In this document: one piece after another, positions 1 to 8,273 of the stretch
Layout of the letters: each line of letters opens with the position of its first letter
Numbering within the stretch: the stretch's first letter is position 1
From: Aneurinibacillus thermoaerophilus
GTDB lineage: Bacteria; Bacillota; Bacilli; Aneurinibacillales; Aneurinibacillaceae
NCBI RefSeq assembly: GCF_900099925.1
Contig: NZ_FNDE01000011.1
Location: 23,764 to 87,763, forward strand
DNA length: 64,000 nt
Direction of reading: 5' to 3'
Notes under the pieces: model-generated
What the model was told of the DNA's origin: nothing
Database searches by the model: none
What the model saw: the letters and a program-made list of their open reading frames with translations, nothing else
Made by a program: the position numbers and the translations under genes

Positions 1-1
1 G

Positions 2-97
2 GCCCAGCACTTGAAAATGGATAAGATAGAAATTAACATCCGTGATGCCAGCGCTGAGGAGTGCCAAGCGCGTAGCGGCGTCCGTCCTGTGTTTTAA
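2..97 (+). CDS. C-terminal end of an unidentified gene (truncated by window edge)
   Basis: Frame 2 is open from the first base to a TAA at 95-97 and gives 31 residues ending in RSGVRPVF. A strong intrinsic terminator follows 12 bases later on the same strand, which fits a real gene end. The other two forward frames stop within 24 bases. The fragment is too short to assign to a family. Confidence 0.35.
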   Translation, partial: AQHLKMDKIEINIRDASAEECQARSGVRPVF

Positions 98-109
98 GGA
101 AAGCGAACG

Positions 110-147
110 AAAGTTTCCGACCGTATATAATGGTCGGAAACTTTTAT
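110..147 (+). terminator. Intrinsic terminator
   Basis: A perfect 13-bp stem (arms 110-122 and 132-144, AAAGTTTCCGACC and its complement) with a 9-base loop runs into a T-rich tail. It would end the transcript of the gene that enters from the left edge. Confidence 0.8.
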
Positions 148-206
148 TATTATTTGGAAACGGCTATGATAAAAAGGAAATAAAAGGGCGAAAGAGGATG
201 GGAAAT

Positions 207-677
207 ATGTTGGGTGTGAAAAAAATAGGCTGGTCTGTTCTGCTTTCTTTGTTTGTTCTCGTCGCTTGTAGCGCGAACGAGAAAGAACAATCAGTTTCGC
301 AAAATGATGGCGGATTGCAAGTTACTTTTACAACGCCGAAAAAAGTGGAAGCAGGAAAAAAGACGGAATATACGGTACATGTTTCGCGAAATGGAAATCC
401 CGTTGCTGATGCAGAAGTCATCGTGCATCTTGAAATGGCGGATATGGACCATGGTTTAAACGGGTTTCGGGGCAAAATGACCGAATCGGGCGTGTATAAG
501 GGACAAGCTGTGCTGCCGATGGGAGGAGACTGGATTGCGTACGTAAAAGTAAAGAGAGGATCGGAGAAGGTGACGAAACGGTTTGAATTCAAAGCAGAGG
601 GAGGAATGATGTCTCCGGAAGAACTGGAAAAATCAGGTTTACATGAAAATGGATCGCTTAAGAATCCTGATTTCTAG
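207..677 (+). CDS. YtkA-like (FixH-type) domain lipoprotein
   Basis: A small exported lipoprotein of 156 residues. The signal peptide has a lipobox (LVAC, Cys21), and the mature part is one beta-sandwich-like domain (about residues 40-130, containing VEAGKKTEYTVHV and MTESGVYKGQAVLPMGGDW) resembling YtkA/FixH domains. These are often found near respiratory or copper proteins. Two ATGs compete: 198 sits directly on the GAGG at 194-197, while 207 has that Shine-Dalgarno 9 bases upstream, so 207 is preferred. It appears monocistronic, between two terminators. Molecular function is unknown; a role in metal or oxidase handling is only inferred from the family. Confidence 0.7.
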   Translation: MLGVKKIGWSVLLSLFVLVACSANEKEQSVSQNDGGLQVTFTTPKKVEAGKKTEYTVHVSRNGNPVADAEVIVHLEMADMDHGLNGFRGKMTESGVYKGQAVLPMGGDWIAYVKVKRGSEKVTKRFEFKAEGGMMSPEELEKSGLHENGSLKNPDF

Positions 678-685
678 ATGGATAC

Positions 686-722
686 AAAAACGAGCATATG
701 CTTCTGGCAAATGCTCGTTTTT
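686..722. terminator. Bidirectional terminator
   Basis: An inverted repeat (AAAACGAGCAT / ATGCTCGTTTT) with A- and T-rich flanks lies between the convergent lipoprotein gene and brnQ, and can serve both. Confidence 0.75.
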
Positions 723-748
723 GCACATGTCCATCAGCTTCACACTAT

Positions 749-2086
749 TTATTGTGTGACTGTTTTGCGGAAAGAAGAAAGCGAAACAATTCCCCCGATG
801 ATTATCCCAAGGAGAGCGGGAATGATCCAGCCCATACCTTGACTCATTAGGTCGCTCATTAACGGTAACTTACTTAGCGCTTCGGTTATACGCTCCGTTT
901 TCACGCCGGTGACAGTCAGCCCATCAAGCACCGAGATGAGAGCCGCTCCGATAACGCCGCCCGTATAAACAGAACGGTGTTCTTGGAATGCTCGGCCGCA
1001 AAGTGTTAGCACAATCAGCACAATGGCAATTGGATAGAGCGTAACAAGCAGCGGCACAGAAATCTTTAGAATAGTAGATAGACCAAAATTGGAGATCGTC
1101 AGGCTAGATAATATAAGCATTGTCATGATCGCACGATAGGACAAACGATTGCCTGTTATTTTTGAGAAAAATGCCGCGCAGCTTATAATTAAACCGACCG
1201 CTGTCGTTAAGCAGGCAAATGTAACCGCAAACCCGAGCAAGGTTAACCCGGTTTGTCCAAGTAGGTGCTTGGAAAGAAGCGTAATCAATTGTCCCCCGTT
1301 TTCATACGCTCCAACTGCGGGGCCGCTGGTAGCTCCGAGATAGGTCAGGCCGATATAGAGCAGACTGAGGCCGATAGCCGCAATGAAACCGGATTGCATG
1401 ATTACCTTTGCCTGTGCCTTTTGCTCACTTATACCACGTTCACGTACCGCGTTAGCAATTACGATGCCGAATACGAGTGCTGCCAGTGTATCCATCGTAT
1501 TATATCCTTCCAGGAAACCTTTTGAAAACGGTTTTTCCAGTGTAGTCGGCGTGTAATCGCCAAGCGGCGCCAGCGCACCACGGATAAGCAAAATAGCCAG
1601 CAGCGCAATCATAAACGGTGTGATGACTTTTCCAAAACGGTTTACCAATTTACTTGGGTTCAAGCACAGCCAGTACGTAATTCCGAAAAATACAACAGAG
1701 TATACGAAAAGACTCCAGGCAGACGTTTTGGCTGCTTCTGGCAAAAACGGCGCCACTCCGATTTCAAACGCGACTGCACTTGTCCGTGGAATTGCTAAAA
1801 GTGGCCCGATCGATAGGTAGGTTAGTACAGAAAAAATAGTAGCGAACATCGGATGGATACGATGTCCTATGTGCTGGATATTACCGCCAGCGCGCGCGAC
1901 GGCAGCCACTCCGAGCAGAGGCAGGCCTACGCCTGTTATCAAAAACCCTAAAACAGCCTCCCACATCTTAGAGCCTGCATCATGTCCGAGTGTTGGGGGG
2001 AAAATAATGTTACCCGCTCCCAAGAAAAGCGAGAATGTCATTAATCCGATCGCAAATAATTCTTTAAATGATAAAGCTTGTTTCAT
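749..2086 (-). CDS. brnQ: Branched-chain amino acid transport system II carrier protein (LIVCS family)
   Basis: An inner-membrane carrier of 445 residues, full length for the family, expected to import leucine, isoleucine and valine by cation symport. Around 12 hydrophobic segments span the whole protein. The N-terminal block LGAGNIIFPPTLGHDAG is the signature of BrnQ proteins. The ATG at 2086 has GGAGG close upstream. It is monocistronic and convergent with the upstream lipoprotein gene. No T-box or other leader structure was seen in its 5' region. Confidence 0.93.
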   Translation of the reverse strand: MKQALSFKELFAIGLMTFSLFLGAGNIIFPPTLGHDAGSKMWEAVLGFLITGVGLPLLGVAAVARAGGNIQHIGHRIHPMFATIFSVLTYLSIGPLLAIPRTSAVAFEIGVAPFLPEAAKTSAWSLFVYSVVFFGITYWLCLNPSKLVNRFGKVITPFMIALLAILLIRGALAPLGDYTPTTLEKPFSKGFLEGYNTMDTLAALVFGIVIANAVRERGISEQKAQAKVIMQSGFIAAIGLSLLYIGLTYLGATSGPAVGAYENGGQLITLLSKHLLGQTGLTLLGFAVTFACLTTAVGLIISCAAFFSKITGNRLSYRAIMTMLILSSLTISNFGLSTILKISVPLLVTLYPIAIVLIVLTLCGRAFQEHRSVYTGGVIGAALISVLDGLTVTGVKTERITEALSKLPLMSDLMSQGMGWIIPALLGIIIGGIVSLSSFRKTVTQ

Positions 2087-2327
2087 AGTGCCTCCTTGGA
2101 AAAGATAACAGAAATAACAGAATTTTTTGTCGTTCTTTATCGAACGACTTATTTATCATAACATATTTAATTTATAAATAAAGTATAGAAGATGAATTCG
2201 TAATTGATTGTTTATTCTGCAAATTATTAGAAGCGGACGGAAAGAAGATCGGCAGCTATTCTAGTGATCGGGATAAACAATTAAGAATTTTTAAACATTA
2301 TTTTTTAGCGAAATAATGCTAGGTTAG

Positions 2328-2347
2328 TTGTAACAAATTTGTTACAA
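2328..2347. promoter_or_regulatory. Perfect 20-bp palindrome upstream of the YpuI-like gene
   Basis: The 308-bp gap between divergent brnQ and the YpuI-like gene is AT-rich and has no gene. It holds a perfect palindrome, TTGTAACAAA followed by its reverse complement, about 48 bases before the ATG at 2395. The core TAACAA-AT-TTGTTA (2331-2344) recurs with one change upstream of uspA (36080-36093). It is likely an operator. The regulator is unknown; spacing is one base longer than a TnrA/GlnR site, and the half-sites differ from Rex and Fnr sites. Confidence 0.55.
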
Positions 2348-2394
2348 TTCAATGTAAGAGGGAAGAGAAATCTTATAAGATTGGAGGGTGTCTT

Positions 2395-2898
2395 ATGCCA
2401 GAGACTCAGTTGAAAGAAATCTGTGAGGAGTCCTACAACAGGCTGAAAAAGGTTTGTATGGAATTGGAGAAATTTTTGAACACCACAACATTAAATCAGC
2501 TTGTGCAAGCGTCTTCAGACCCTGAACAGTATGAGTCATATTACCGGGATTACCTGTCAGATCTCCGCCATTTACTCGTCAATTGTGAGAATGCGTATGA
2601 AAAATTAGGTATTTGTTTGCGACGTGCCCGTTTCAACAAAGAATTTGCGGAAGAGGCCCTCTACTTGGTGTACCATACGTGTGTGAACTTATTTTTCTAT
2701 CCTAAAGGGGAAGTGTATGAGGAAGATGGACGCAATTCGTACACAGGTCGCGATGCGATTATCTTCCACAAAGAAGTGACGCCGGAATTGAAAGCGCTGA
2801 CGTTAGGAATGTCCAAGGTATTCGAATATTTGCGTGACGAGCTTCAATATTATGAGACAGATTACGTAACTATGAAGCGTATGAGTGCAACACATTAA
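2395..2898 (+). CDS. ypuI: YpuI-like protein (DUF3907 family)
   Basis: A soluble 167-residue protein with no signal peptide or membrane segment. Composition and order (helical N-terminal half, then a GEVYEEDGRNSYTGRDAI segment) resemble Bacillus YpuI/DUF3907 proteins, whose function is unknown. GGAGGG lies 7 bases before the ATG. It is monocistronic, with its own terminator. The palindrome at 2328-2347 probably controls it. Family assignment is from memory of the sequence pattern and should be treated as moderate. Confidence 0.65.
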   Translation: MPETQLKEICEESYNRLKKVCMELEKFLNTTTLNQLVQASSDPEQYESYYRDYLSDLRHLLVNCENAYEKLGICLRRARFNKEFAEEALYLVYHTCVNLFFYPKGEVYEEDGRNSYTGRDAIIFHKEVTPELKALTLGMSKVFEYLRDELQYYETDYVTMKRMSATH

Positions 2899-2909
2899 AC
2901 AGTTAAATG

Positions 2910-2950
2910 AAAACCTCCGTTATCCGCTTTCGGGATTACGGAGGTTTTTA
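2910..2950 (+). terminator. Intrinsic terminator
   Basis: A long stem (AAAACCTCCGTAATCC-type arms, 2910-2925 and 2931-2947) is followed by Ts, directly after the YpuI-like gene. Confidence 0.8.
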
Positions 2951-3056
2951 TTACTTAAAAAAGTATATTTTGCTTTAAAGTGTAAAAAGTAATATACTTT
3001 CTTTTTTTATAGTTTAGAGAGGAAAAAGTTACGAAACGTTTGCCCGCGCGCTTTTC

Positions 3057-4469
3057 TCATGGAAACAATTTCTGAAGCTGTTCCCAGAATGTATTTTTTT
3101 GTGTAGGTTTAGTGGCTGAAGGCGTGGTATTTTGCGTGTGGGTGCCGGCCAACTGCAGGGCGTGGGGTACGTTTACAATGCCGTATCCGTAATAATGATC
3201 CCAGCCAGGCTGACCCGCGTCCCAGGTAGCTGCACGTATAATTTTCATAACTTCGCTATTGTTTAGTTCCGGGTTTAGCGAACGAATAAGCCCGGCTAAC
3301 CCGGCGACATGTGGGCACGCCATGGAAGTACCGGAAAGGGAGGCGTAGTCACCCTGCACATATGTGCTTGGAATATCCACGCCTGGCGCCGCTACGTCGA
3401 TGTAGGAACCGTAATTCGAAAAATTCGCCTGATTTCCTTGCCAATCAATCGCAGCGACGCTGATAACTTCCGGATATGCGGCGGGAAAACTCGGTTGGGA
3501 GGTGTGATCGTTTCCGCTGGCCGCCACCATGACAACGTTTTTACTAAATGCGTATTTGATCGCATCATGTAGTACGTTAGACGGGTGATAATTGCCCACA
3601 CTCATATTAATTACGCTGGCTCCGTGATCGGCTGCCCAAATGATACCGCGGGCAATATCGAACGATGAGCCGCTTCCGTCGCTTCCAATACCTTTAATAG
3701 GCATAATTTTATTGTTCCAAGCAATGCCTGCAATTCCTTCACGGTTGTTTGTTTTGGCAGCGATAATTCCGGCGACATGCGTGCCGTGGCCGTTATCGTC
3801 CTGAGGGCGATCGGAGTCGTTGAGCACATTATGGCCTTTGACAAGCTTGCCCTGGAATTCGGGGTGCGTCAGATCGACCCCTGTATCGATGACCGCGATG
3901 ATGACGTTTTCTCGCCCTTTGCTAATGTCCCAAGCTTGTTCCATGTTAATGGCAGGCATATTCCATTGGTAGCGTGGATAAAGCATATCGTTTGGCGTTG
4001 CGTTGGGAAGCAAAAGATAGTTTGGCTCCGCAAACTGCACGTTTGGCCGCTTGTTGAAATATGCGATCAGTTCGTCGGCAGACATGGTTCGCGATTTGAA
4101 AATATACATGCTGCCGAATCGCGCTTTTTCCCAGCCGTTAATTGCCTGTATCATTTGTTTGAGCTCGGTGGGAGAAGGCGGACGCTTGAATTTTACGGTC
4201 ACTTCGCGTTTCATGTAGTGGCTTGTTTCATTGCTGTTGTGATGAATTGTGATGACGTGTTCACTATTGTTCAGCCTGGTGCGTGTTTCATTCAGTCCGC
4301 TGATGTAGTTAATGCGGTAAAATTTATGTGGTTTTGTCTGTTGTGAAACAGATGAAGTGTCCGGTTTCTTTGGAGGGGCTTCGCTTTGTTCTGGCTGGGC
4401 CAGAAGAAAGCAAGCACCCGCAAAAATGACAGCCAGCCCGCCTACCGCGTATCGAGTAAAGTTTCTCAT
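3057..4469 (-). CDS. Secreted subtilisin-like serine protease (peptidase S8)
   Basis: A 470-residue exported protease. A signal peptide (about residues 1-30, hydrophobic core GGLAVIFAGACFLLA) is followed by a propeptide-like region (about 85-155, ending in the ANP motif-like QFAEPNYLL). The catalytic domain has Asp195 (VIDTGVD), His228 (NGHGTH), Asn320 of the oxyanion hole (ASGN) and Ser382 (SGTSMACPH). The C-terminal tail after residue 435 is Thr/Gln-rich and unassigned. AAAGGAGG stands 6 bases before the ATG at 4469. It is monocistronic. Substrate is unknown; extracellular protein degradation is the family role. Confidence 0.93.
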   Translation of the reverse strand: MRNFTRYAVGGLAVIFAGACFLLAQPEQSEAPPKKPDTSSVSQQTKPHKFYRINYISGLNETRTRLNNSEHVITIHHNSNETSHYMKREVTVKFKRPPSPTELKQMIQAINGWEKARFGSMYIFKSRTMSADELIAYFNKRPNVQFAEPNYLLLPNATPNDMLYPRYQWNMPAINMEQAWDISKGRENVIIAVIDTGVDLTHPEFQGKLVKGHNVLNDSDRPQDDNGHGTHVAGIIAAKTNNREGIAGIAWNNKIMPIKGIGSDGSGSSFDIARGIIWAADHGASVINMSVGNYHPSNVLHDAIKYAFSKNVVMVAASGNDHTSQPSFPAAYPEVISVAAIDWQGNQANFSNYGSYIDVAAPGVDIPSTYVQGDYASLSGTSMACPHVAGLAGLIRSLNPELNNSEVMKIIRAATWDAGQPGWDHYYGYGIVNVPHALQLAGTHTQNTTPSATKPTQKNTFWEQLQKLFP

Positions 4470-4630
4470 AGCTATCCTCCTTTCCGCAAGCGTGCGGTTA
4501 GGTATAGCGTTTGGCTGGCACCTCGATCGTATGAACGGTGAATTTTAACAGCTGCTTTTAACAGCATATTAAGCGTAAAGGAAACATCAATGAAAACTAA
4601 AATAAATATAAAAAATCATAATTTTAAAAA

Positions 4631-4644
4631 GGTAAACGCTTTAT
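4631..4644 (+). promoter_or_regulatory. Probable cre (CcpA operator) upstream of acsA
   Basis: GGTAAACGCTTTAT matches the cre consensus TGWAARCGYTWNCW at 12 of 14 positions. It lies 120 bases before the acsA start, in a 295-bp gene-free gap. Catabolite repression of acsA by CcpA is established in Bacillus subtilis; its operation here is inferred. A separate 14-bp perfect palindrome (TTGTTA-TA-TAACAA) sits at 4667-4680. Confidence 0.55.
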
Positions 4645-4764
4645 TTTGTCGAATACATGTAGTACATTGTTATATAACAAGATGTATACAAACACCAAGA
4701 CATATAGATAGAACGATAAGGGCTTGGGGAAAATTGCATTCGTTTGGGGATGGGGGTAGAAATC

Positions 4765-6486
4765 ATGGCTACAAAAGAAGGACTACAGGATATTATGATG
4801 CTTGACGAAACGGCAAATTTAAAAAATTACGAGGAAGCCGTTCGTACCATGGATTGGAAAGAAGTGGAGAAGAATTTTTCCTGGCATGAAACAGGAAACG
4901 TAAACATTGTATACGAGGCGATTGATAGGCATGTAGATACAGGAAATGGCGATAAGATCGCGTTGCTTTATATGGATGGAGAGCGGGAAGAACGATACAC
5001 GTACGCGGAGTTGCGTCAGTTGTCCTGCCGATTCGCTAATGGATTGAAGGCGAAAGGTGTAAAAAAAGGTGACAGGGTCTTTATTTTTATGCCGCGCAGT
5101 CCCGAGCTGTATATTGCTTTGCTTGGAATTGTACGCATCGGTGCCATCGCGGGTCCGCTGTTTGAAGCGTTTATGGAGGATGCGGTGCGCGATCGTTTGC
5201 TGGACAGCGGTTCCGTGGCTGTCGTAACGACACAGTCCTTGCTGTATCGCATTCCTGTGGAGGAATTGCCGGAATTAAAACACGTGATTCTTGTCGGAGC
5301 CGAAGGAAAAACAGCAGAAAATCAAACGTTGTATCAGGAACTAATGTCCATATCCGATGAATATATAATCGAGTGGGTAGAGCGTGAATCAGGCATGCTG
5401 TTGCATTACACATCGGGCTCCACCGGTAAGCCGAAAGGCGTTTATCAGGTGCATGATGCCATGGTGCATCAATACCTGTCCGGAAAATGGGTATACGACC
5501 TGCGCGAAGGTGATGTTTACTGGTGTACGGCGGATCCGGGATGGGTAACCGGAACATCAGCGGGTATGTGGGCGCCGTGGTTGAACGGTGTGACGGTTGT
5601 GCTGCGCGGTGGACGCTTTAAGCCAGCCGATTGGTACGCTACGCTGGAGAAATATAAAGTGAACGTGTGGTTCAGTGCGCCGACCGCATTTCGTATGCTG
5701 ATGGGTGAAGGGGATGAATTGCCGAAACGGTATAACCTTTCCCATTTGAGGCATATTCTTTCAGCGGGAGAGCCGCTTAACCCGGAAGTTATCCGCTGGG
5801 GATTGGATGTGCTGAACCTACGTATTCATGATAACTGGTGGATGACAGAAACGGGTTCGACCATCTGCGCAAACTACCGTTCCATGCCGATTCGTCCGGG
5901 TTCGATGGGGAAGCCGTTGCCCGGCATTAAGATGGCGGTTGTTGATGACGAAGGCAATGAATTGCCGCCGAATACAATGGGGAACCTCGCGATTATGCCA
6001 CCATGGCCGGCTATGATGCGCCAAATCTGGAACAATCCGGCTAAGTATGAAGAATACTTTAGAACTGGTTGGTATATTTCTGGTGATTCTGCGTATATGG
6101 ATGAAGACGGCTATTTCTGGTTTGAAGGGCGCGTGGATGATGTCATTAATACGTCCGGCGAACGTGTTGGTCCATTTGAGGTTGAAAGCAAACTGGTAGA
6201 GCATCCGGCGGTGGCAGAAGCCGGCGTAATCGGGGTACCGGATCCGGTGCGTGGAGAGATTATTAAGGCGTTTATTACGCTTCGTGCAGGATATGAGGCG
6301 AGTGACGCTCTAAAAGAAGAAATTCGTCTTTTCGTTAAAGAGCGTCTTGCTGCACATGCGGCACCGCGCCAGATCGAATTTCGCGACAAGCTTCCAAAGA
6401 CGCGTTCTGGCAAAATTATGCGTCGTGTGCTAAAAGCGTGGGAGCTTGGTCTGCCGACTGGTGATCTGTCGACTATGGAAGAGTAA
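4765..6486 (+). CDS. acsA: Acetyl-CoA synthetase (AMP-forming acetate-CoA ligase)
   Basis: Activates acetate to acetyl-CoA via acetyl-AMP in the cytoplasm. At 573 residues it matches AcsA of Bacillus (572). The ANL-superfamily P-loop YTSGSTGKPKGV is at residues 215-226, and the catalytic A10 lysine is Lys550 in TRSGKIMRR. The equivalent lysine is the one acetylated by AcuA in B. subtilis. The start chosen is the ATG at 4765, 9 bases after a GGGGG run; an ATG 21 bases upstream has no ribosome-binding site. A cre-like site upstream suggests carbon catabolite control. No acuABC genes are adjacent. Confidence 0.93.
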   Translation: MATKEGLQDIMMLDETANLKNYEEAVRTMDWKEVEKNFSWHETGNVNIVYEAIDRHVDTGNGDKIALLYMDGEREERYTYAELRQLSCRFANGLKAKGVKKGDRVFIFMPRSPELYIALLGIVRIGAIAGPLFEAFMEDAVRDRLLDSGSVAVVTTQSLLYRIPVEELPELKHVILVGAEGKTAENQTLYQELMSISDEYIIEWVERESGMLLHYTSGSTGKPKGVYQVHDAMVHQYLSGKWVYDLREGDVYWCTADPGWVTGTSAGMWAPWLNGVTVVLRGGRFKPADWYATLEKYKVNVWFSAPTAFRMLMGEGDELPKRYNLSHLRHILSAGEPLNPEVIRWGLDVLNLRIHDNWWMTETGSTICANYRSMPIRPGSMGKPLPGIKMAVVDDEGNELPPNTMGNLAIMPPWPAMMRQIWNNPAKYEEYFRTGWYISGDSAYMDEDGYFWFEGRVDDVINTSGERVGPFEVESKLVEHPAVAEAGVIGVPDPVRGEIIKAFITLRAGYEASDALKEEIRLFVKERLAAHAAPRQIEFRDKLPKTRSGKIMRRVLKAWELGLPTGDLSTMEE

Positions 6487-6579
6487 AAGAGTCAAAAAGA
6501 GAGGATGATTCTTTTCTGGTTCTTCTTGACGCTTTGGCGTAGAAGGAGTACCATTGGAATGAACTCAATACGAAAACCG

Positions 6580-6666
6580 CCACTAGGGGAGCTCTTGGGC
6601 TGAGAGAAGCGCTTGCTTCGACCCTTAGAACCTGATCCGGATAATGCCGGCGGAGGGAAGTGGACG
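6580..6666 (+). ncRNA. TPP riboswitch (THI element)
   Basis: The conserved blocks are all present in order: GGGGAGC, CTGAGA, ACCCTTAGAACCTGATC, GGATAATGCCGGCG and GAGGGAAG. This is the thiamine pyrophosphate aptamer. It precedes thiD, with an intrinsic terminator in between, so transcription termination on TPP binding is the likely mechanism. Confidence 0.97.
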
Positions 6667-6703
6667 GGTGATGCCGCGTAGCTGCGCTTATATATGCATC
6701 TCA

Positions 6704-6732
6704 CACGCCACTCCACCGGGGGGCGTTTTTTG
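6704..6732 (+). terminator. Riboswitch-controlled terminator before thiD
   Basis: A hairpin (ACGCC ... GGCGT) followed by six Ts lies about 40 bases after the TPP aptamer and 50 bases before thiD. It is the probable expression platform. Confidence 0.7.
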
Positions 6733-6781
6733 TATATGAAGGGAAAATGCAGGAAGCAGACAGCGAAGAGAGGTGTGTATA

Positions 6782-7594
6782 ATGACAGTGCATAAAGCAC
6801 TAACAGTAGCAGGGTCTGATAGCGGCGGCGGCGCCGGTATTCAGGCGGACTTAAAGACATTTCAGGAGCTTGGTGTATACGGCATGTCCGTACTTACCGC
6901 ACTTACGGCACAGAATACGCAGGGGGTACACGGCGTGTTTCCAGTTCCTCCTGAGTTTATCGCGCAGCAAATGGATGCGGTGCTTTCGGATATCGGGACG
7001 GACGCAGTAAAAACGGGGATGCTATTTAATAGCATCATTATTGAAACGGTCGCAAAAAAACTCAAGGAATATAATGTGCGTAATTATGTGCTCGATCCGG
7101 TCATGGTTGCCAAAGGAGGTGCCCCTTTGTTAGTTACGGAAGCGGTGGCTGCCGTCAAGGAACATCTGCTGCCGCTTGCGACGGTCGTTACTCCTAATCT
7201 TCCGGAGGCGAAAGTGTTGACAGGCATGGAAAAGATTGAAACGAAAGAAGAGATGAAAGAAGCGGCTAAATTGCTTCACGATTGGGGAGCGCAACATGTA
7301 GTAATTAAAGGTGGACACGGCACAGACGACATTGTGACCGACCTGTTGTATGACGGGCGCGAGTTTGTAGAATTGTCCGCTGAACGATTCCATACGCAGC
7401 ATACGCACGGTACCGGCTGCACGTTTGCGGCCGCCATCGCGGCGGGGCTCGCCTCTGGAAAAAACGTTCGGGAGGCAGTAAAGCAGGCAAAGGTCTTCAT
7501 TACGGCCGCTATTAGTCATCCGCTCGGTATCGGACACGGCCACGGTCCAACCAACCATTGGGCGTACCGAAGAGAAGGAAGCAACGATGTTTAA
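6782..7594 (+). CDS. thiD: Hydroxymethylpyrimidine/phosphomethylpyrimidine kinase
   Basis: Phosphorylates HMP and HMP-P in the pyrimidine branch of thiamine synthesis. It has 270 residues, typical of ThiD. The N-terminal AGSDSGGGAGIQADLKTF block binds substrate, and GTGCTFAAAIAA near the C-terminus carries the catalytic Cys213. The ATG at 6782 is preceded by AGAGAGG with 8-base spacing, which is better than the GTG 9 bases upstream. It stands alone after the TPP riboswitch, with no other thiamine gene in the window. The enzyme could also salvage pyridoxal, as reported for some relatives. Confidence 0.95.
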   Translation: MTVHKALTVAGSDSGGGAGIQADLKTFQELGVYGMSVLTALTAQNTQGVHGVFPVPPEFIAQQMDAVLSDIGTDAVKTGMLFNSIIIETVAKKLKEYNVRNYVLDPVMVAKGGAPLLVTEAVAAVKEHLLPLATVVTPNLPEAKVLTGMEKIETKEEMKEAAKLLHDWGAQHVVIKGGHGTDDIVTDLLYDGREFVELSAERFHTQHTHGTGCTFAAAIAAGLASGKNVREAVKQAKVFITAAISHPLGIGHGHGPTNHWAYRREGSNDV

Positions 7595-7643
7595 GGCATG
7601 AAATAAATGGGCGTGTTTTGCAGTAAGTATAGAAAGAAGAAAT

Positions 7644-7704
7644 GAGGGGTCAGGCTCGTAACAGAAAAGGCTCGTGTCTTTTTTGTTGCCTATTCCTGAC
7701 CTCT
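7644..7704. terminator. Long inverted repeat between thiD and the PhaR-like gene
   Basis: GAGGGGTCAGG (7644-7654) pairs with CCTGACCTCTC (7694-7704) around a 39-base loop containing a T-run. It sits between convergent genes and may act as a terminator for either, though it is not of the compact classical form. Confidence 0.4.
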
Positions 7705-7744
7705 CGCCTTATTTATAGAATCTTACTGAAATTTTACTGAATAT

Positions 7745-8113
7745 TTATATTGTTGCTTTTTGGTTTGCGTTTTTACTCTTTTTCAGTGTTTCTTTGATTT
7801 CGTTCAGTGTTGACAATATTTCATCATCCAATCTTTCGTCCAGTTTTTCCACCTTTTCTTCCAACTGGATGACCAGTTGGGCGACGCGGGCAATTTCTTC
7901 TTTGCTGGGCAGGTTATTTTCATTGAGAATTTGGTCTACCATCTTCTTGTATTGCTCCTGGGAATAAAAAAACCATTTTTGATATTCTCCGATCATAGAC
8001 CCGTATTCTGTTGTCTTAATGAAATCGTCTATCGTTTTCCCGAAAGTTTTTTCCACAAGGTCGTACCAACTCTTCCACATTTGCACTGGATCGAACGTTT
8101 GATTGGATGCCAC
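7745..8113 (-). CDS. PhaR/PhaE-like polyhydroxyalkanoate-associated protein
   Basis: A 122-residue, highly charged helical protein. Its middle (IGEYQKWFFYSQEQYKK) and C-terminal coiled-coil-like segment (LPSKEEIARVAQLVIQLEEKVEKLDERL) resemble the PhaR/PhaE subunit of class III/IV PHA synthases and phasin-type proteins. It is shorter than the roughly 200 residues usual for PhaR. The start is GTG at 8113, with GGAGGG upstream. It is divergent from phaQ, as phaP/phaQ-type genes are in Bacillus. No phaC or phaB is nearby, so granule binding or accessory function is inference. Confidence 0.6.
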   Translation of the reverse strand: MASNQTFDPVQMWKSWYDLVEKTFGKTIDDFIKTTEYGSMIGEYQKWFFYSQEQYKKMVDQILNENNLPSKEEIARVAQLVIQLEEKVEKLDERLDDEILSTLNEIKETLKKSKNANQKATI

Positions 8114-8273
8114 GCGAATCCCTCCTGTTTTTAATCTCTCACTTTTATATTACGTATGGTAGGTAAAATATACAAACAAAAATCTTTAAAAAATTAAAAA
8201 ATATATGTTATTTTTCTGTTTGGTTGTTCGTATAGTGAAATGAATAGGACACGATAAGGGGGAGAAGTACGTT

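Noticed and set aside
42..206. N-terminal extension of the YtkA-like lipoprotein to 42
   Set aside because: It crosses a strong terminator hairpin (110-147) and would bury the lipoprotein signal peptide.
3777..4346. 189-codon open frame opposite the subtilase gene
   Set aside because: It is antisense to a protease with all catalytic motifs, has no ribosome-binding site and no protein-like pattern.
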